From NCBI GenBank assembly GCA_035041965.1, contig JAPYMA010001473.1, forward strand, positions 40,203 through 104,202: DNA of 64,000 nt. The letters run 5' to 3'. Positions 32,221 to 42,904 of the stretch are shown piece by piece; position 1 is the stretch's first letter; every line of letters starts with the position of its first letter. The position numbers were made by a program, and so were the translations under genes. Below the pieces are notes generated by a model. It did no database searches. It had not been told where the DNA came from and was given only the letters and a program-made list of their open reading frames with translations. This DNA is from Anisakis pegreffii. Lineage: Eukaryota; Nematoda; Chromadorea; Rhabditida; Anisakidae.

Positions 32221-33701
32221 TTAATATCCCTGATGAAACTGTTTCATATCAACAGGTGAATCTTGTGTATTGATAGCGGTGAAGGGCGCATTTTGATAAG
32301 AATCAACAACAACACCTGCAATTCAATTATGACAATGTCTGGATAATGTTTAAAGACTGGAAAAGGTGAATAATATACCTGTGCCTGTGACTGCTCGTGT
32401 TCCTGCGTTATTATCGTAACCATAGTCTGCACCTGCGATCTCTCTCGCAAAGTCTTGTTCATAAGACGGAGCGAATGCCGTCAGCGCGCCTTCTTCATAA
32501 CGTCGCCATGCGAAAAATGCAACACCACCCTTCAGACAAGCAATTTATTCAACATAACAAATTTATCGCTGTTTCTTAAATGCACTGTATTAAAGCTCAT
32601 TTCAGCTGCACGAGCCACTATCAACCGATAAAATTTGACACGATCTCCAGTTATATATACTTACTAACCCAAAAATTATACTCGTCATGTGTTCAAAAAA
32701 CTTCACTGTTGTCAGAAATCAATTATTAAAAGTGCTTCACCTAAAAATTAATAACTTACCCAAGCAACTAGAGAGATGAACGCAAAGAAGATACCAATTT
32801 TCGCATACTTTCCACTGTATGGCTCATCCAGCTGCAGTGAACTGTACTTGCTCAAAAGCATAAAGAATGTGATTACGAATATGCCAACAAATATCACTGC
32901 AAACTTTCAAAAATGCACTTTGAAAAAGTGATTCTGAAAAAAAAATTCAAAAACATAAATTAAGACTATTTTTTTAAAATTCGTTCTGATTTGATAATTT
33001 TGAGTAGAACGAAAAGGGTCAAAATAATCTCAGTTTTAAAGCAAGAAAATGAGAAAGATTTCTCAAATTAAATAAGAAAAATAGCCGTCGTCGTCGACAT
33101 GGTTACAACCGATGTGACTGGCCGGATGAATATGAAAAAAGAATGAAAAAAGGAGATGAAACTAACAAGAGATGGCCAAATCCATGATTACAACCCGCTT
33201 ACGTGTTTGAATAGCACTAATCTTCTCGAATCTAGCATCCACCACAGACATCGTTATCGCAACTGCCACCGCAAAAAAGCCCATTGCTGAACCAAACGAG
33301 CAAGTCGATGCACTCTGACCATACAAGCAAATTGTTTGTCCACTAGTTGCTGCTTCCGAATCATGCCAAGCACCGTTTGAAATCGACAGCCAAACAATCA
33401 ATCCAGCTATCTGAATTATCAGTTTTTCATTGTCAATCCAATTTTAGCGATCAGTCGAGCACAATGCATATGCAAATGTACAACGCGATTTTCATCTGAT
33501 GCAATTATTTAGTCGAAATATTCATTTTCCTTTTCGTCTTATTCAAAAACGGATTCTCCATTAACATGAGGTAACAATAATTATAACTCAAAATCTCACC
33601 AAAGCTACAAATCGAAAAATAACTGTTGGTTTTCGAATGAACGCTTGTCGATCGAAGCCCCCACCAGCCATACCGGCACCATATGCTCTGATATTATCCA
33701 T
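32221..33701 (-). CDS. sng-1: Synaptogyrin (four-helix MARVEL-domain synaptic vesicle protein)
   Basis: Exons: 33701-33600, 33410-33167, 32903-32761, 32529-32379, 32315-32221; phases agree and give about 245 residues, near the usual family length. The start MDNIRAYGAGMAGGG leads through FDRQAFIRKPTVIFR into the first helix (FRFVAL/IAGLIVWLSIS). The lumenal Cys motifs ICLYGQSASTCSFGSAMGF are typical of synaptogyrin. ISAIQTRKRVVIMDLAIS follows, then two more helices (FAVIFVGIFVITFFMLL, IGIFFAFISLVAW) and a cytoplasmic tail rich in Tyr/Gln (FAWRRYEEGA ... VDMKQFHQGY). The protein is expected in synaptic vesicle membranes; an sng-1 orthologue is the simplest reading. The intron positions are ordinary GT-AG. 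Confidence 0.95.
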
Positions 33702-35109
33702 TCTTATTGAAAATAATCTCTCCAAGCCTAAACGACTTGACTTTCGAAAGCTGCAAAAAGTCGACAGTCTGCATCATAGCACAGCAATATTCAATTCAAT
33801 AATTCCTAATTCGAAACAAATCGGTCGTCTTTCAAAACTACTTTATATATTCTATCCATGAGCACAAGCTCTATTCATTTGTTTATCGATCGCGTCTCCT
33901 AACGTTACTGCTGCTGCTGCTGCTGGCTTATGCTTTATCATTCTAGCAAAACATAACAACGTTTCAACCCATTATGCATACTTCAAACTTTGAAGATTCC
34001 TTCTGATGAATATTACCAACAACGAGGAGGGAGTCATTCCGACAGCTTTTCATACAGTAAGAAACAAAATTAGAAAATAAAAAAGGCAGAGAAAAATTAG
34101 TTTCAAGGATGATCATACGTCTACCAATCTAGCAAACTCATCTCGGTGACTGTTGTTTCGCTGCGGATGGATGCATAACGATTATGAAGAAGTGGTTTTA
34201 AGTAACCTAAGGCTTCTTACGCATTCAACAATAAAATTCACTGAAGCATCCAATAATCAATCGCTCGTCTAACAAAAAGGCGCATTCAAATAAAGAATAA
34301 ATCATTGAACAGGAAAGAATGCCCTATCCTATTCATCCAGAGATAATTCTGGACTGAATCTGAGTCCTTCTCCATTGGTAGTGAGCATTTTAGTAGAATA
34401 GGCGACATAATTCATTTTTCAAAACTATTTCAACAGTGTTTCAAATTCATAGCCTATCACATTCAAAGCAAACAACAAGCCTAGTATAAAGCCTAGCATA
34501 AATGAACAAAAGTAAAACCACAAACGACGTTAACATTAGTAAAACTAACAATAGTAAAAGACTCAACTAAACTAGCTCAGGGCAATGTAATACCAGTAAT
34601 TCAAAAGTAATGCAGGCATACTTATTGGTCAGTCAGTGCTCATATACTAGTGAATTCACATCTCACAAGCCCAGCTAGTAATCTAGCAGAAGGTAAGGCT
34701 TGGCTTCACTGGAGAACAAGAAGGACGAGACAGTTGTTAGCTGACAGACGGTTGCTTGAGAGATGAATCGATGGAGAGGCGAATAGAGAGAGATTACACT
34801 GCTGCAACGAACATGCAGGCACCAATTTTGCATGCATCTTCTCATCATAATTCCATACTGTTGTTGTGGTTATGTGACTTTCGAAAAGATTCACTTTATC
34901 ATGTTATGTTGCTTTCCACACCACTGCACCACTATCGCAATGAATATCCTAGCAGTATCGTGCTGATCTTGATAACCGCATCTTTGAAACGATACATTTT
35001 ACTTCGAAGTAGAAAAATTTAAAAGTACGATAAGAATACAAAGAAGTGACATCCATATTATAAGTGTCAGCTCGAAGAAAGTCATTTGTACCATTTTAGT
35101 TCAGATTTG

Positions 35110-36515
35110 TACCATTGTATTATAGATGCTATACACCATCAGGCTGTCAAATTCTTTATTATCCGAATAGTGTACTGTTTATGAAAGAGAAATGCTCAAT
35201 TAATGAAATGTAGCTGAATTTTATATAGCTGAGCGATTTCACTAGACGGCCAAACGCTATTAGTATGATCACTAAGTTGATCAACGATACACTGCTATAG
35301 GAAGATTTGGAGTATCATCTTCAGATCACCTGTACGCTCAAGTTTGCTCATTGTCAATAGCACCATAAGAATCGTCAGATGCTCTACGTTTTAACATGCT
35401 GTCGAAAAAAAAATTAGTTAGTGGGACACTGCTGAATTTCTTAGCGCATATCGTATAACTGCTGATTGTTATTACGAATACAGCTCTCAAGTTACCCATC
35501 TGTGTTCTCAGGTCTGCTTAATACCGTAATAGTTTCTGGCTACCTTCGTATTGAAAAGATTCCCCGCTATTCAAAAAATGCATATTTGATGACGGATAGT
35601 GCTTAATTCTCAAGACGTAGCTTAATTTCTAATTTAGTGTTTATATAGCTGAGCAGTTCTGTTGTAACAACCGATTGGTACTGAATTCGTAGGATTTTTG
35701 GAAAATAAGTGGATCGAGGCAAAATTCTGGAATGTGATTTTTTCGAGGTCTGATTACGCAATTCTCATGATACATCACTAAAGTTGTTCTCCCACGACTC
35801 ATCAGATTCGAGACCACTCTCGAATGTCATCTCAAACTTGTCCAAACATGAAGCCGAGATGTGCATTTTGGGATCGGAACGGATTGATTCTTATGGAATT
35901 GTTACGAAAATTTTCACGAAACGTTACCTCCTATTCCAAAAGTCTTGGTGTCAATCGATTCAACTTGGCGAGTGGACGGATAGATCATGAAAAATACAAA
36001 ATTATGGCATTTTGAAGGGTCCACCTCCAGAAATAATTTCAGATATTACAGTGCAATTAATTCAAACATGATTACTTGCTTAATTCCAGGAAGCGTTAGA
36101 AGGATTTTTGCAAGTGAGCTAACTTCAGCATAAAAATGACCATCGTATTCCCAGTTCTTGTTGATGATTAAATGATTTCTTGCACAATCATGATTGAGCA
36201 CACCCTAAGCCACAATAGAGGCATGTATATCTTGCAATAAGAATGCCTAGTTCCAGAGATGTATAACTACTTTAGTAGCAGCATTGCAATATCACGAGTA
36301 ACATATTTAGGTCACTTGTATCCTCAGGTATGCTTAATAAAACAATGTTTTCTATGCATCCAGATTCCCTACTATCAAAATATTGTGGGAGAGAAATGTT
36401 TAGGTAGAAGTTGAATGTTTAGCGCAATAGCTGAGTTTCTAAAGAAATGTCGTATAGCTGAGAGACTTCATTTTACTGCCAAACTTTGTACGTTTCGTCT
36501 ATATGATCATCTATG
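35110..36515. repeat. Diverged tandem repeat units around a mariner relic
   Basis: Three to four related blocks can be lined up by eye: TCAGGTCTGCTTAATA (near 35510) with TCAGGTATGCTTAATA (near 36326) and TCAAGTTTGCTCATTG (near 35340), and ATAGCTGAG followed by ATTTCAC or CTTCATT plus GGCCAAACGCTA or TGCCAAACTTTG near 35226, 35645 and 36450. The units are badly decayed and may be pieces of one element family. Confidence 0.5.
35826..36014 (+). pseudogene. Decayed mariner-like transposase fragment
   Basis: A 62-codon frame carries KPRCAFWDRNGLILMELL followed by NVTSYSKSLGVNRFNLA. The order W-D..G.....ELL ... T...Y...L resembles the mariner segment around the second catalytic Asp (WWD..G...YELL....T....Y...L). 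No N-terminal DNA-binding part, terminal repeats or later catalytic Asp could be found, so it is treated as a relic. The likeness is short and could be checked only by a search. Confidence 0.45.
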
Positions 36516-37116
36516 AAATGTATGAAAGGAATTGAGCGAAACGTTGTGTTTTTTTTTCAGATTCAGCAAGCACCAAGCTGTTGCATGCCGCATTCTGTTT
36601 TTGATAAGACTCAACTGATGATAGTGCTGGAATTGTGATGAAACGAGAAGAGGAGAGACGAGTTGTTATTGCAGCAATGCAGCCGTATTATTCTCAACTT
36701 CTCAATTATCGCTGCTATAGAAAATAAATGAAACTTTCGAGTAAACACAACAATGAACATGCTGATGACAACCAATTTTCCGTTGAAATTCATTTTTTTT
36801 GTCATAAATTCTTGCTTTACGCCGATATTATTGATCAATCACATATGAACTGACTGAATAAAAGATCGCTTTTCCTAGCAGATACTTTTATTTATTCAAT
36901 AATTTATAATGTTTTCGATAAGTGCTGATTATTTGCTTACAGATGAAATGCTGAAATTTGTTGACGCGATTTCAGTGGATGGATGTCATACTGAAAGTTT
37001 TGATATGACAAGGTCTTTCTGCTGAGAAATAAATAAAGCGCTGAGACCGGTCGGTCATGATCAAATTCAGCTTTTGAAAACTTTCGTTTTTACTGTTCGG
37101 AAGAGAGACCTCATGG

Positions 37117-37146
37117 AGGGCCTCCTCCCTCCTCGGGAGGAGGCCT
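37117..37146. other. GC-rich hairpin
   Basis: GCCTCCTCCC (37120-37129) is the exact reverse complement of GGGAGGAGGC (37135-37144), with a 5-base loop; flanking G-C pairs extend the stem slightly. It stands out from AT-rich surroundings. Confidence 0.7.
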
Positions 37147-37842
37147 CGCGACAGGTTCTGATGAGCCATCTCCCTCTCGGATCGTGAATGGAATCCCTCT
37201 GGAAAAGGAGATTTTCAAGCTCCCACTGGGAACCTCACCTCTACTTTTATATGTCAAGGAATGCAACTTCTAAAAATTTTGAGATTTCTTCAAAAATGGC
37301 AACAGAAACTACTTCAAGTCATAGATTGCGGTGCTAAAGGATTCAAAAGTTCCACCATCGGAGGACGTAAATTCATGAAAAGATGATTAAAAATTTGATT
37401 AAAATTTTGAAATTTGAATAAATTTGATTGAAATGTCATCGCGATTTAGGGTTTGGAGAAATCTGTGTAACTGAATGAATTGATGTGCGGTGGAATGTGA
37501 ATGAATTGGATGGAGAAACCAATGCCCATTGCGTGGTTTACAAACTCAGAACTGATTTTTTTATTGTTGTTGTTACCGGTAAAATATTTGTTGTGCTCTT
37601 TCATTGCTGTTACAGTTTTCACAATAAACGCTTATAACCAGTGATGACGAAAATCGAAAAAAATTGACTCCGGCTCTGCCTCCTCAATTCTGAAATTTCG
37701 CCTCCGGCTTCACACTTTAGGAGAACTCGTTTGCAGCTTCGGCTTGAGCTCTAGAATTCTAAAATTTCATCTCTCGCTCCAGCTGCAGCTACAGCAATCT
37801 GGATCCGGAGGAAAATTACCATGGAAGTCTTTCTGCGGCTAG

Positions 37843-37999
37843 TGTGGTGCGGGGACGGAAAAAAGTCGGAGACTGGGAAAATCGGGGATGAAATGTTGCA
37901 GTCGGGGACCTCAAAAACGTCGTCGGTTCGATAGTTGTCAGGAACGGAGACGGAGATTCGGGAGCGGGGTCTGCGAAATTCACCGATCCCCGCACCACA
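37843..37999. mobile_element. GC-rich MITE with 13-bp terminal inverted repeats
   Basis: TGTGGTGCGGGGA at the left is matched by TCCCCGCACCACA at the right, a perfect 13-bp inverted repeat around a 157-bp body rich in GGGGAC/GTCCCC. Related sequence in reverse orientation lies at 52631-52772 and 52792-52915. No transposase is present. Confidence 0.65.
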
Positions 38000-38148
38000 A
38001 TACCTCCAGCTACTGACTGAGGGAGTCAAAAAATTTTTTGCCTCAGAAGCTTGTGCATCGAATACATGCGATCTTTCCTGTGATGAATGAATCAATTGTG
38101 AGTTATGACGAGGAATTACTGTTATTTTACTGTTCTGCGTTTCACAAA

Positions 38149-38164
38149 GGCCACCATGGTGGCC
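38149..38164. other. Perfect 16-bp palindrome
   Basis: GGCCACCATGGTGGCC reads the same on both strands. It lies at the edge of a GC-richer block; no function can be assigned. Confidence 0.7.
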
Positions 38165-40067
38165 TCAGCTGGAGCTCCGCAGGTGTGGAGATTTTCCGCG
38201 AAAGACGGCCCCCGCAAGCCAGGTCTCTCCGTGATTTGTTGTGAGGATTCATGCTTTCACGGGGAATTTTTGCGCGAGTGTCCTTGCAGATGCATTCGCG
38301 GGGAGCAGGGATTTGTTCAAATCCCGAGCACTACTCCCTACGCCTTCTTTTTCTCTAAATCTTCAACCTAATCTCTCTACCTCAATCTCGAAACCAATCA
38401 GTTTCCTCTTTCATTTCTTCATTAGCCACACACGAATGAGCCATTCAACATGGAAAAATCCTCACATATCAGCCAGCATATTTGAACACATTTCAAATTT
38501 ATTTTGGTTCCATCAAGAGAAAAAGTTTTATTTTTCTACTCCTCCTATACTTGTTAGTGAGTTGTTTGGCTGTGCTCTTTATGCTTAAATACTGCTACTC
38601 ATTCATTCTTTCATTCATCTATACATCTCCATCCATCCTCATTTCATACCACGCAAATCATTTACACTAAATATATATCAACACATCGACACACAAACAC
38701 CTATCTATATCATATCAATATAATCCTTACTGGAGGTTAGAATTCAATGTTGATGTTGTTGTTATTGCTGCTACTCCTGATGCTGCTGCTACTGCTATTA
38801 GTACGGCTATCGCCCATACTGCACTAGCTAACAACTGCTGTTCAAGTATAGTTGATCCATTATATTATCATCATGATTCTACCAGATAGTAGTGTTCAAC
38901 TAGCTGAAAATAAAACAATTATTATTATTAATAAATCTGGTGCTTGTTTCATTCGGTTCAACCACTTCGCATCTTTTATTACTATCGTTATCACAGTTTC
39001 GGTTTAATGTCTGTTATTCAGCTATTCAAATCATTTCTTCTCAGTATTAGTTCGATGATTTGATAAAGTTGATACTGCTGAAAGCAGTTTCATATGAATG
39101 AATTTTATACAATATGTTAACTTGATCTTCATATTGTTGACTTTATTGAACTGAAGTGTCATTTTTATTGATGATCACCTCATTTGTAAGAAATCGTTAC
39201 TGTTTGTTGTGATGCGCTCGACTGAAATTATTGATTCAGAATGTCATGCAGTAAACTCTTACTTCAAATAAGGTGTGCTTGTAAAGTCGTTCCAGGGTTT
39301 CAATTTTTCATTACGACTTTAACCTCTTGAAAAACGGGAAGGATAAATTCTGTTAGGCATTGATTTTATTCAATATCTAAGTTAATGGAAAGGAGAGTAG
39401 TGGTGAGAATTGAGTTTTTGACAAATGAACATACACTATCGTATACAAATTTTTATTCTTATGATGAATTTAAAATCAATTGTTTTAGTTGGAAGAGAGT
39501 TACTCGTAGTGAACATAATACACCAAAATCAATTCAACCATAATTTCACCTGAATGGAATTTTTCAAAAATTAACTTTCCACCTCTTATTATTTTTCAGT
39601 AAGTCATATAATGTCTAAATGAACAGATCGTAAATGCAGAATTTTGTCGTTTTCGAAGAGATTTCACTCGGAAGAAACATTTGAAACGTTTAGTACACGA
39701 ATAGGTTCCATTAAGTGAACGTGTTATGATTTTTTTGTGTGATGAGTGGTATACGGTTTGACTGGATAGTGAATGTTGTTTCTTATATCTTACTTAGATA
39801 AGTGGAGTTTTTGTCACTTTTAGCAAAGCAGTAACCATTATTACGTTGTGCTCATTCATCAACCTATCCATCCACCGCACATGTTGACCTGATGTTTTAT
39901 AAAGTGTCTTTATAGATGGATAAATTTGTTATGCAGTTGCCATGCTCTATAGCTATCGCTGCTTCATCTCAGTTGCTTAGCATTCATGAACAAATTCCAT
40001 TATGAATTTGTGCGAGTGATAATAAACTGTGATATGTGATTAATTGCCAAATTTGTGAATTTGTTTC

Positions 40068-40102
40068 AGTTGGGGACAGCAGTGGTCAGTGGTGAGCGAG
40101 CT
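40068..40102 (+). promoter_or_regulatory. Probable spliced-leader acceptor and short 5' UTR of calsequestrin
   Basis: TTTGTTTCAG ends at 40069, 33 bp before the start ATG at 40103, with no preceding coding exon visible. In nematodes this position and consensus usually mark a trans-splice site, though a cis intron after a non-coding exon is possible. Confidence 0.5.
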
Positions 40103-42904
40103 ATGGGGTGTGGTAGTGCTGCTATAATATTGTTATGCTTAGCAACAACTTCACTGATGAGCATTTGTAATGCTGCAGTCGGCAATATGAAAACCGAAGA
40201 ATTGGAGTGTATGTTTCTTGGTTATCCAGAACTCGAATACGATGGCTTCGATCGAACTGAGGTTAGCAAAAATCTATGTCGCAGAAAGAAAGAGTTGTTG
40301 ATTGTGAGGGTATGAATTGATAGATGAACTGCCTTTCAGGTATTAACCGAAAAGAATTTCAATAAGACGGTTTTTGCTGAAGATGCAAAATCGATCGTCT
40401 TCTTTAATGACGTCGAAGAAGATGATCCTGAATTGGATCAATACGAATGCTTCTTACAGGCACGTGCTACTGCAGCTTTCTCTTCTGCCAATGAGATTTC
40501 TGTTGAATGCTTAAATTATCTTATATGCATACATATGGTCGCTGAACAATCGCACCCTAATCGTTTATAGTTGCTAATCTAATCTCACTCACATCAGCGA
40601 TTGTGATCATTCACTTTCATAGATCATATAAAGATCGATGAAATTTTGCAGTTATCAGCTCAGGTGATGACAAAACGGGGTTATAATTTCTATACGGTGA
40701 ACACAACGAAAGATGTAAAATTACGAAAGCAAGAAGGTTTTTTACATTTTATAATGTTAATGACAAAAGTCGTTATAATATTCTATCATAATACGCAATA
40801 CTTCAACGCTTGAAATTTTGATAGACGCTTAGATTATGACAAGAGGAGCCTAAACGCACACGAAATTTTGCAGCAAATATCAAAAATTGAATTTTGATTG
40901 GAATGCTTGCTTTGTTTTTACGATATGTTGTGATTGCAAACGAATGGATCGTTTTAATGTTTGTCAGAGGCATTAATTTTTGATCGATTAGTTGACTGCA
41001 GAAGTCGAGAAAGGAGAAGATACAATCCATGTCTATAAGGATGGCTATAAAATCGAGTATTATGGTGTACGAGATCCTGAAACGTTCGTCTCATGGCTTA
41101 TGGATGTTCGTTTATTTGCTTTTCTTTTTTGAGATCTTCTACTATTCAATCTAATGGTTCGTAATTCTGCAACGAATTTATTGGATGATATTTTTATAGA
41201 AATCGTTTGTTCAGATTCCGGATGATCCAGTGACAATAATAAATGATGAGCATGATAAAGAAGAATTCGATTCGTTGGAGGATGACACAGTTCGTGTTAT
41301 TGGCTATTTTGAACCGGGCAGTGCTGGTTTGTTGTCTCTTTTTTGTTTACTTTTTAACCGTTTTTTTTAATTGTCAACTTTCATCAGAATTTCGCCTTTA
41401 CCATTGAAATATTTCATTTGCTGTTTTCTTTCAGCCTTAAAGGAATTCGAAGAAGCTGCCGAAGATTTTATGGGTGAAATTGAATTCTTCGCCGTTGTCA
41501 ACTCATATGTAAGCGAAAAAAAGTAAAATTTCTTCGTTATTTTGACAAAAATTTCCGAGCAGACGGTCGCTTACAAATCTGTTTGTCGCTCATCGATTTC
41601 ACAGATCGAAATGTAACTGGATGCACGTAAGCAACCAAATTATTGTCTGGTTCAGATTCACTGAAGTTGAGATGATAAAGAAAAATGATCTTACAGTTGG
41701 ATCAAACCTGACTTTGTCAAACGTTCACGATGCAATTGATTTTCAGTGGGCGCGTAAGATGGGATTGAGACGTGTTGGTGAAGTGCAGATGTTGCGACCG
41801 TATGAAGAAGATCCCATCTATGCACCAGTGTCAGTGGATACAGAGGACGAATTCGAAGACTGGGTTGAGAAAAATAAAGAACCAGTCATGCAGAAACTTA
41901 CGCTTCAGAATTATTTCAATGTTTGGGTCAGTTGCATCTCAATTACCGCTCTTCTTTTGCACTCTTCTTGTTCTGTTTCAGAAAGATGCAGATGAAGATG
42001 AGAAATTGGTGATAGCGTTTTGTGATGAAGAAAGCCGTGAGGGTCGTGCAATGTTCAATTTGTTGGATAAGCTGGCTGATGAGAACAGTGAGCATGCTGG
42101 AACTTTAATGATCGTTCTTATTGATCCTGGTATGTGTTAGTGTTAGTGATTTCGAAATCAAATAGACCCTCAATTGATGGAATGATGATCGTTTGATTGA
42201 CTTCAGATGAATTCCCGTTGATGGTTGATGTTTGGGAGGAGATGTTTGGCATTGATATCGAAGAAGGTCCTCAGCTGGGATTAGTTGACATTTCTGATGC
42301 AAGTTGACACTTCAGTTCTACTTTTCATTCATTCTTTGAGCCGGTGTTGATTTTTTCGAAATCAAGTTTGTTTGATTTGTTACAGCCGTCATGTTGTTTG
42401 CTTGCAGAAAGAGGGAATATGGTTCGATATGTCACAAGTGAATCTGGATGATCCGAAAAAGCATCGTGATAGTAATCTGGAGGTACTTCAAACATGGATT
42501 GATCAAATTATGAACGGTAGTATTTCGTTAGATGGTAAGTATCTTTTAGATGTCTTCATTAGATTCGTTGTTAAAGTTTTGTATTTTATGTGACATATAT
42601 TTATATTGGAACTAGTATTGAAAGTTCAACGAAGCGATCTTTGATATGCTTTTGATCGTCAAGTATGTAATTGAATTTACAAAACGCTTTCTTTGATCAA
42701 ATCAAATAGGAGACTGGTGATTGACATTTGATAGTTGAAGAAGAGGGAGCGAGGTATCAGAAATGTTCATTGTTAACGTCGTTGATCTATTTGTTTAAGT
42801 TTGATTGCTACTGTTGTCTATTTGAAGAAGACGAAGACGATGAGCCAGAGCCAGAACCAGTTACGCCACCACCGAAAACAAGGAAAGGTAAAAAGGAATT
42901 GTAA
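40103..42904 (+). CDS. csq-1: Calsequestrin, sarcoplasmic reticulum calcium-storage protein
   Basis: High-capacity Ca2+ buffer of the muscle SR lumen made of three thioredoxin-like domains. Exons: 40103-40261, 40340-40459, 40652-40736, 41002-41105, 41215-41326, 41435-41508, 41747-41926, 41982-42129, 42207-42298, 42408-42534, 42828-42904; about 424 residues, family length. A signal peptide (AAIILLCLATTSLMSICNAA) is followed by LEYDGFDRTE, the counterpart of the conserved YDGxDR start of the mature protein. Further matches are FLQLSAQVMTKRGYNF, GYKIEYYGVRD, VIGYFEPGSA, AEDFMGEIEFFAVVNSY, WARKMGLRR, MIVLIDPDEFP and LVDISDKEGIWFDM. Domain 3 ends with an acidic EDEDDEPEPEP tail, Pro-rich linker and KKEL. 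The introns starting at 40460 and 42299 appear to begin GC rather than GT. The C terminus lacks the long Asp run of vertebrate calsequestrin. Confidence 0.95.

Larger units (their letters stand above)
33702..40069. other. Long intergenic region with transposon relics
   Basis: 6.4 kb between the divergent synaptogyrin (-) and calsequestrin (+) genes; both promoters should lie at its ends. Contents recognised: diverged tandem units (35110-36515), a mariner transposase fragment (35826), a hairpin (37117), a small MITE (37843) in a GC-richer block of about 37080-38340, and a 16-bp palindrome at 38149. The sequence from 38700 to 40069 is AT-rich without coding signals. Confidence 0.6.

Noticed and set aside
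38280..38345. GTTCAAATCCC taken as a tRNA B box
   Set aside because: It is half of a perfect hairpin (GGGATTTG/CAAATCCC); the T stem cannot form and no A box lies at the right distance.
41621..41746. Upstream extension of the calsequestrin WARKMG exon (TEVEMIKKND...)
   Set aside because: The family alignment joins VVNSY directly to WARKMG and a strong TTTTCAG acceptor sits at 41746.
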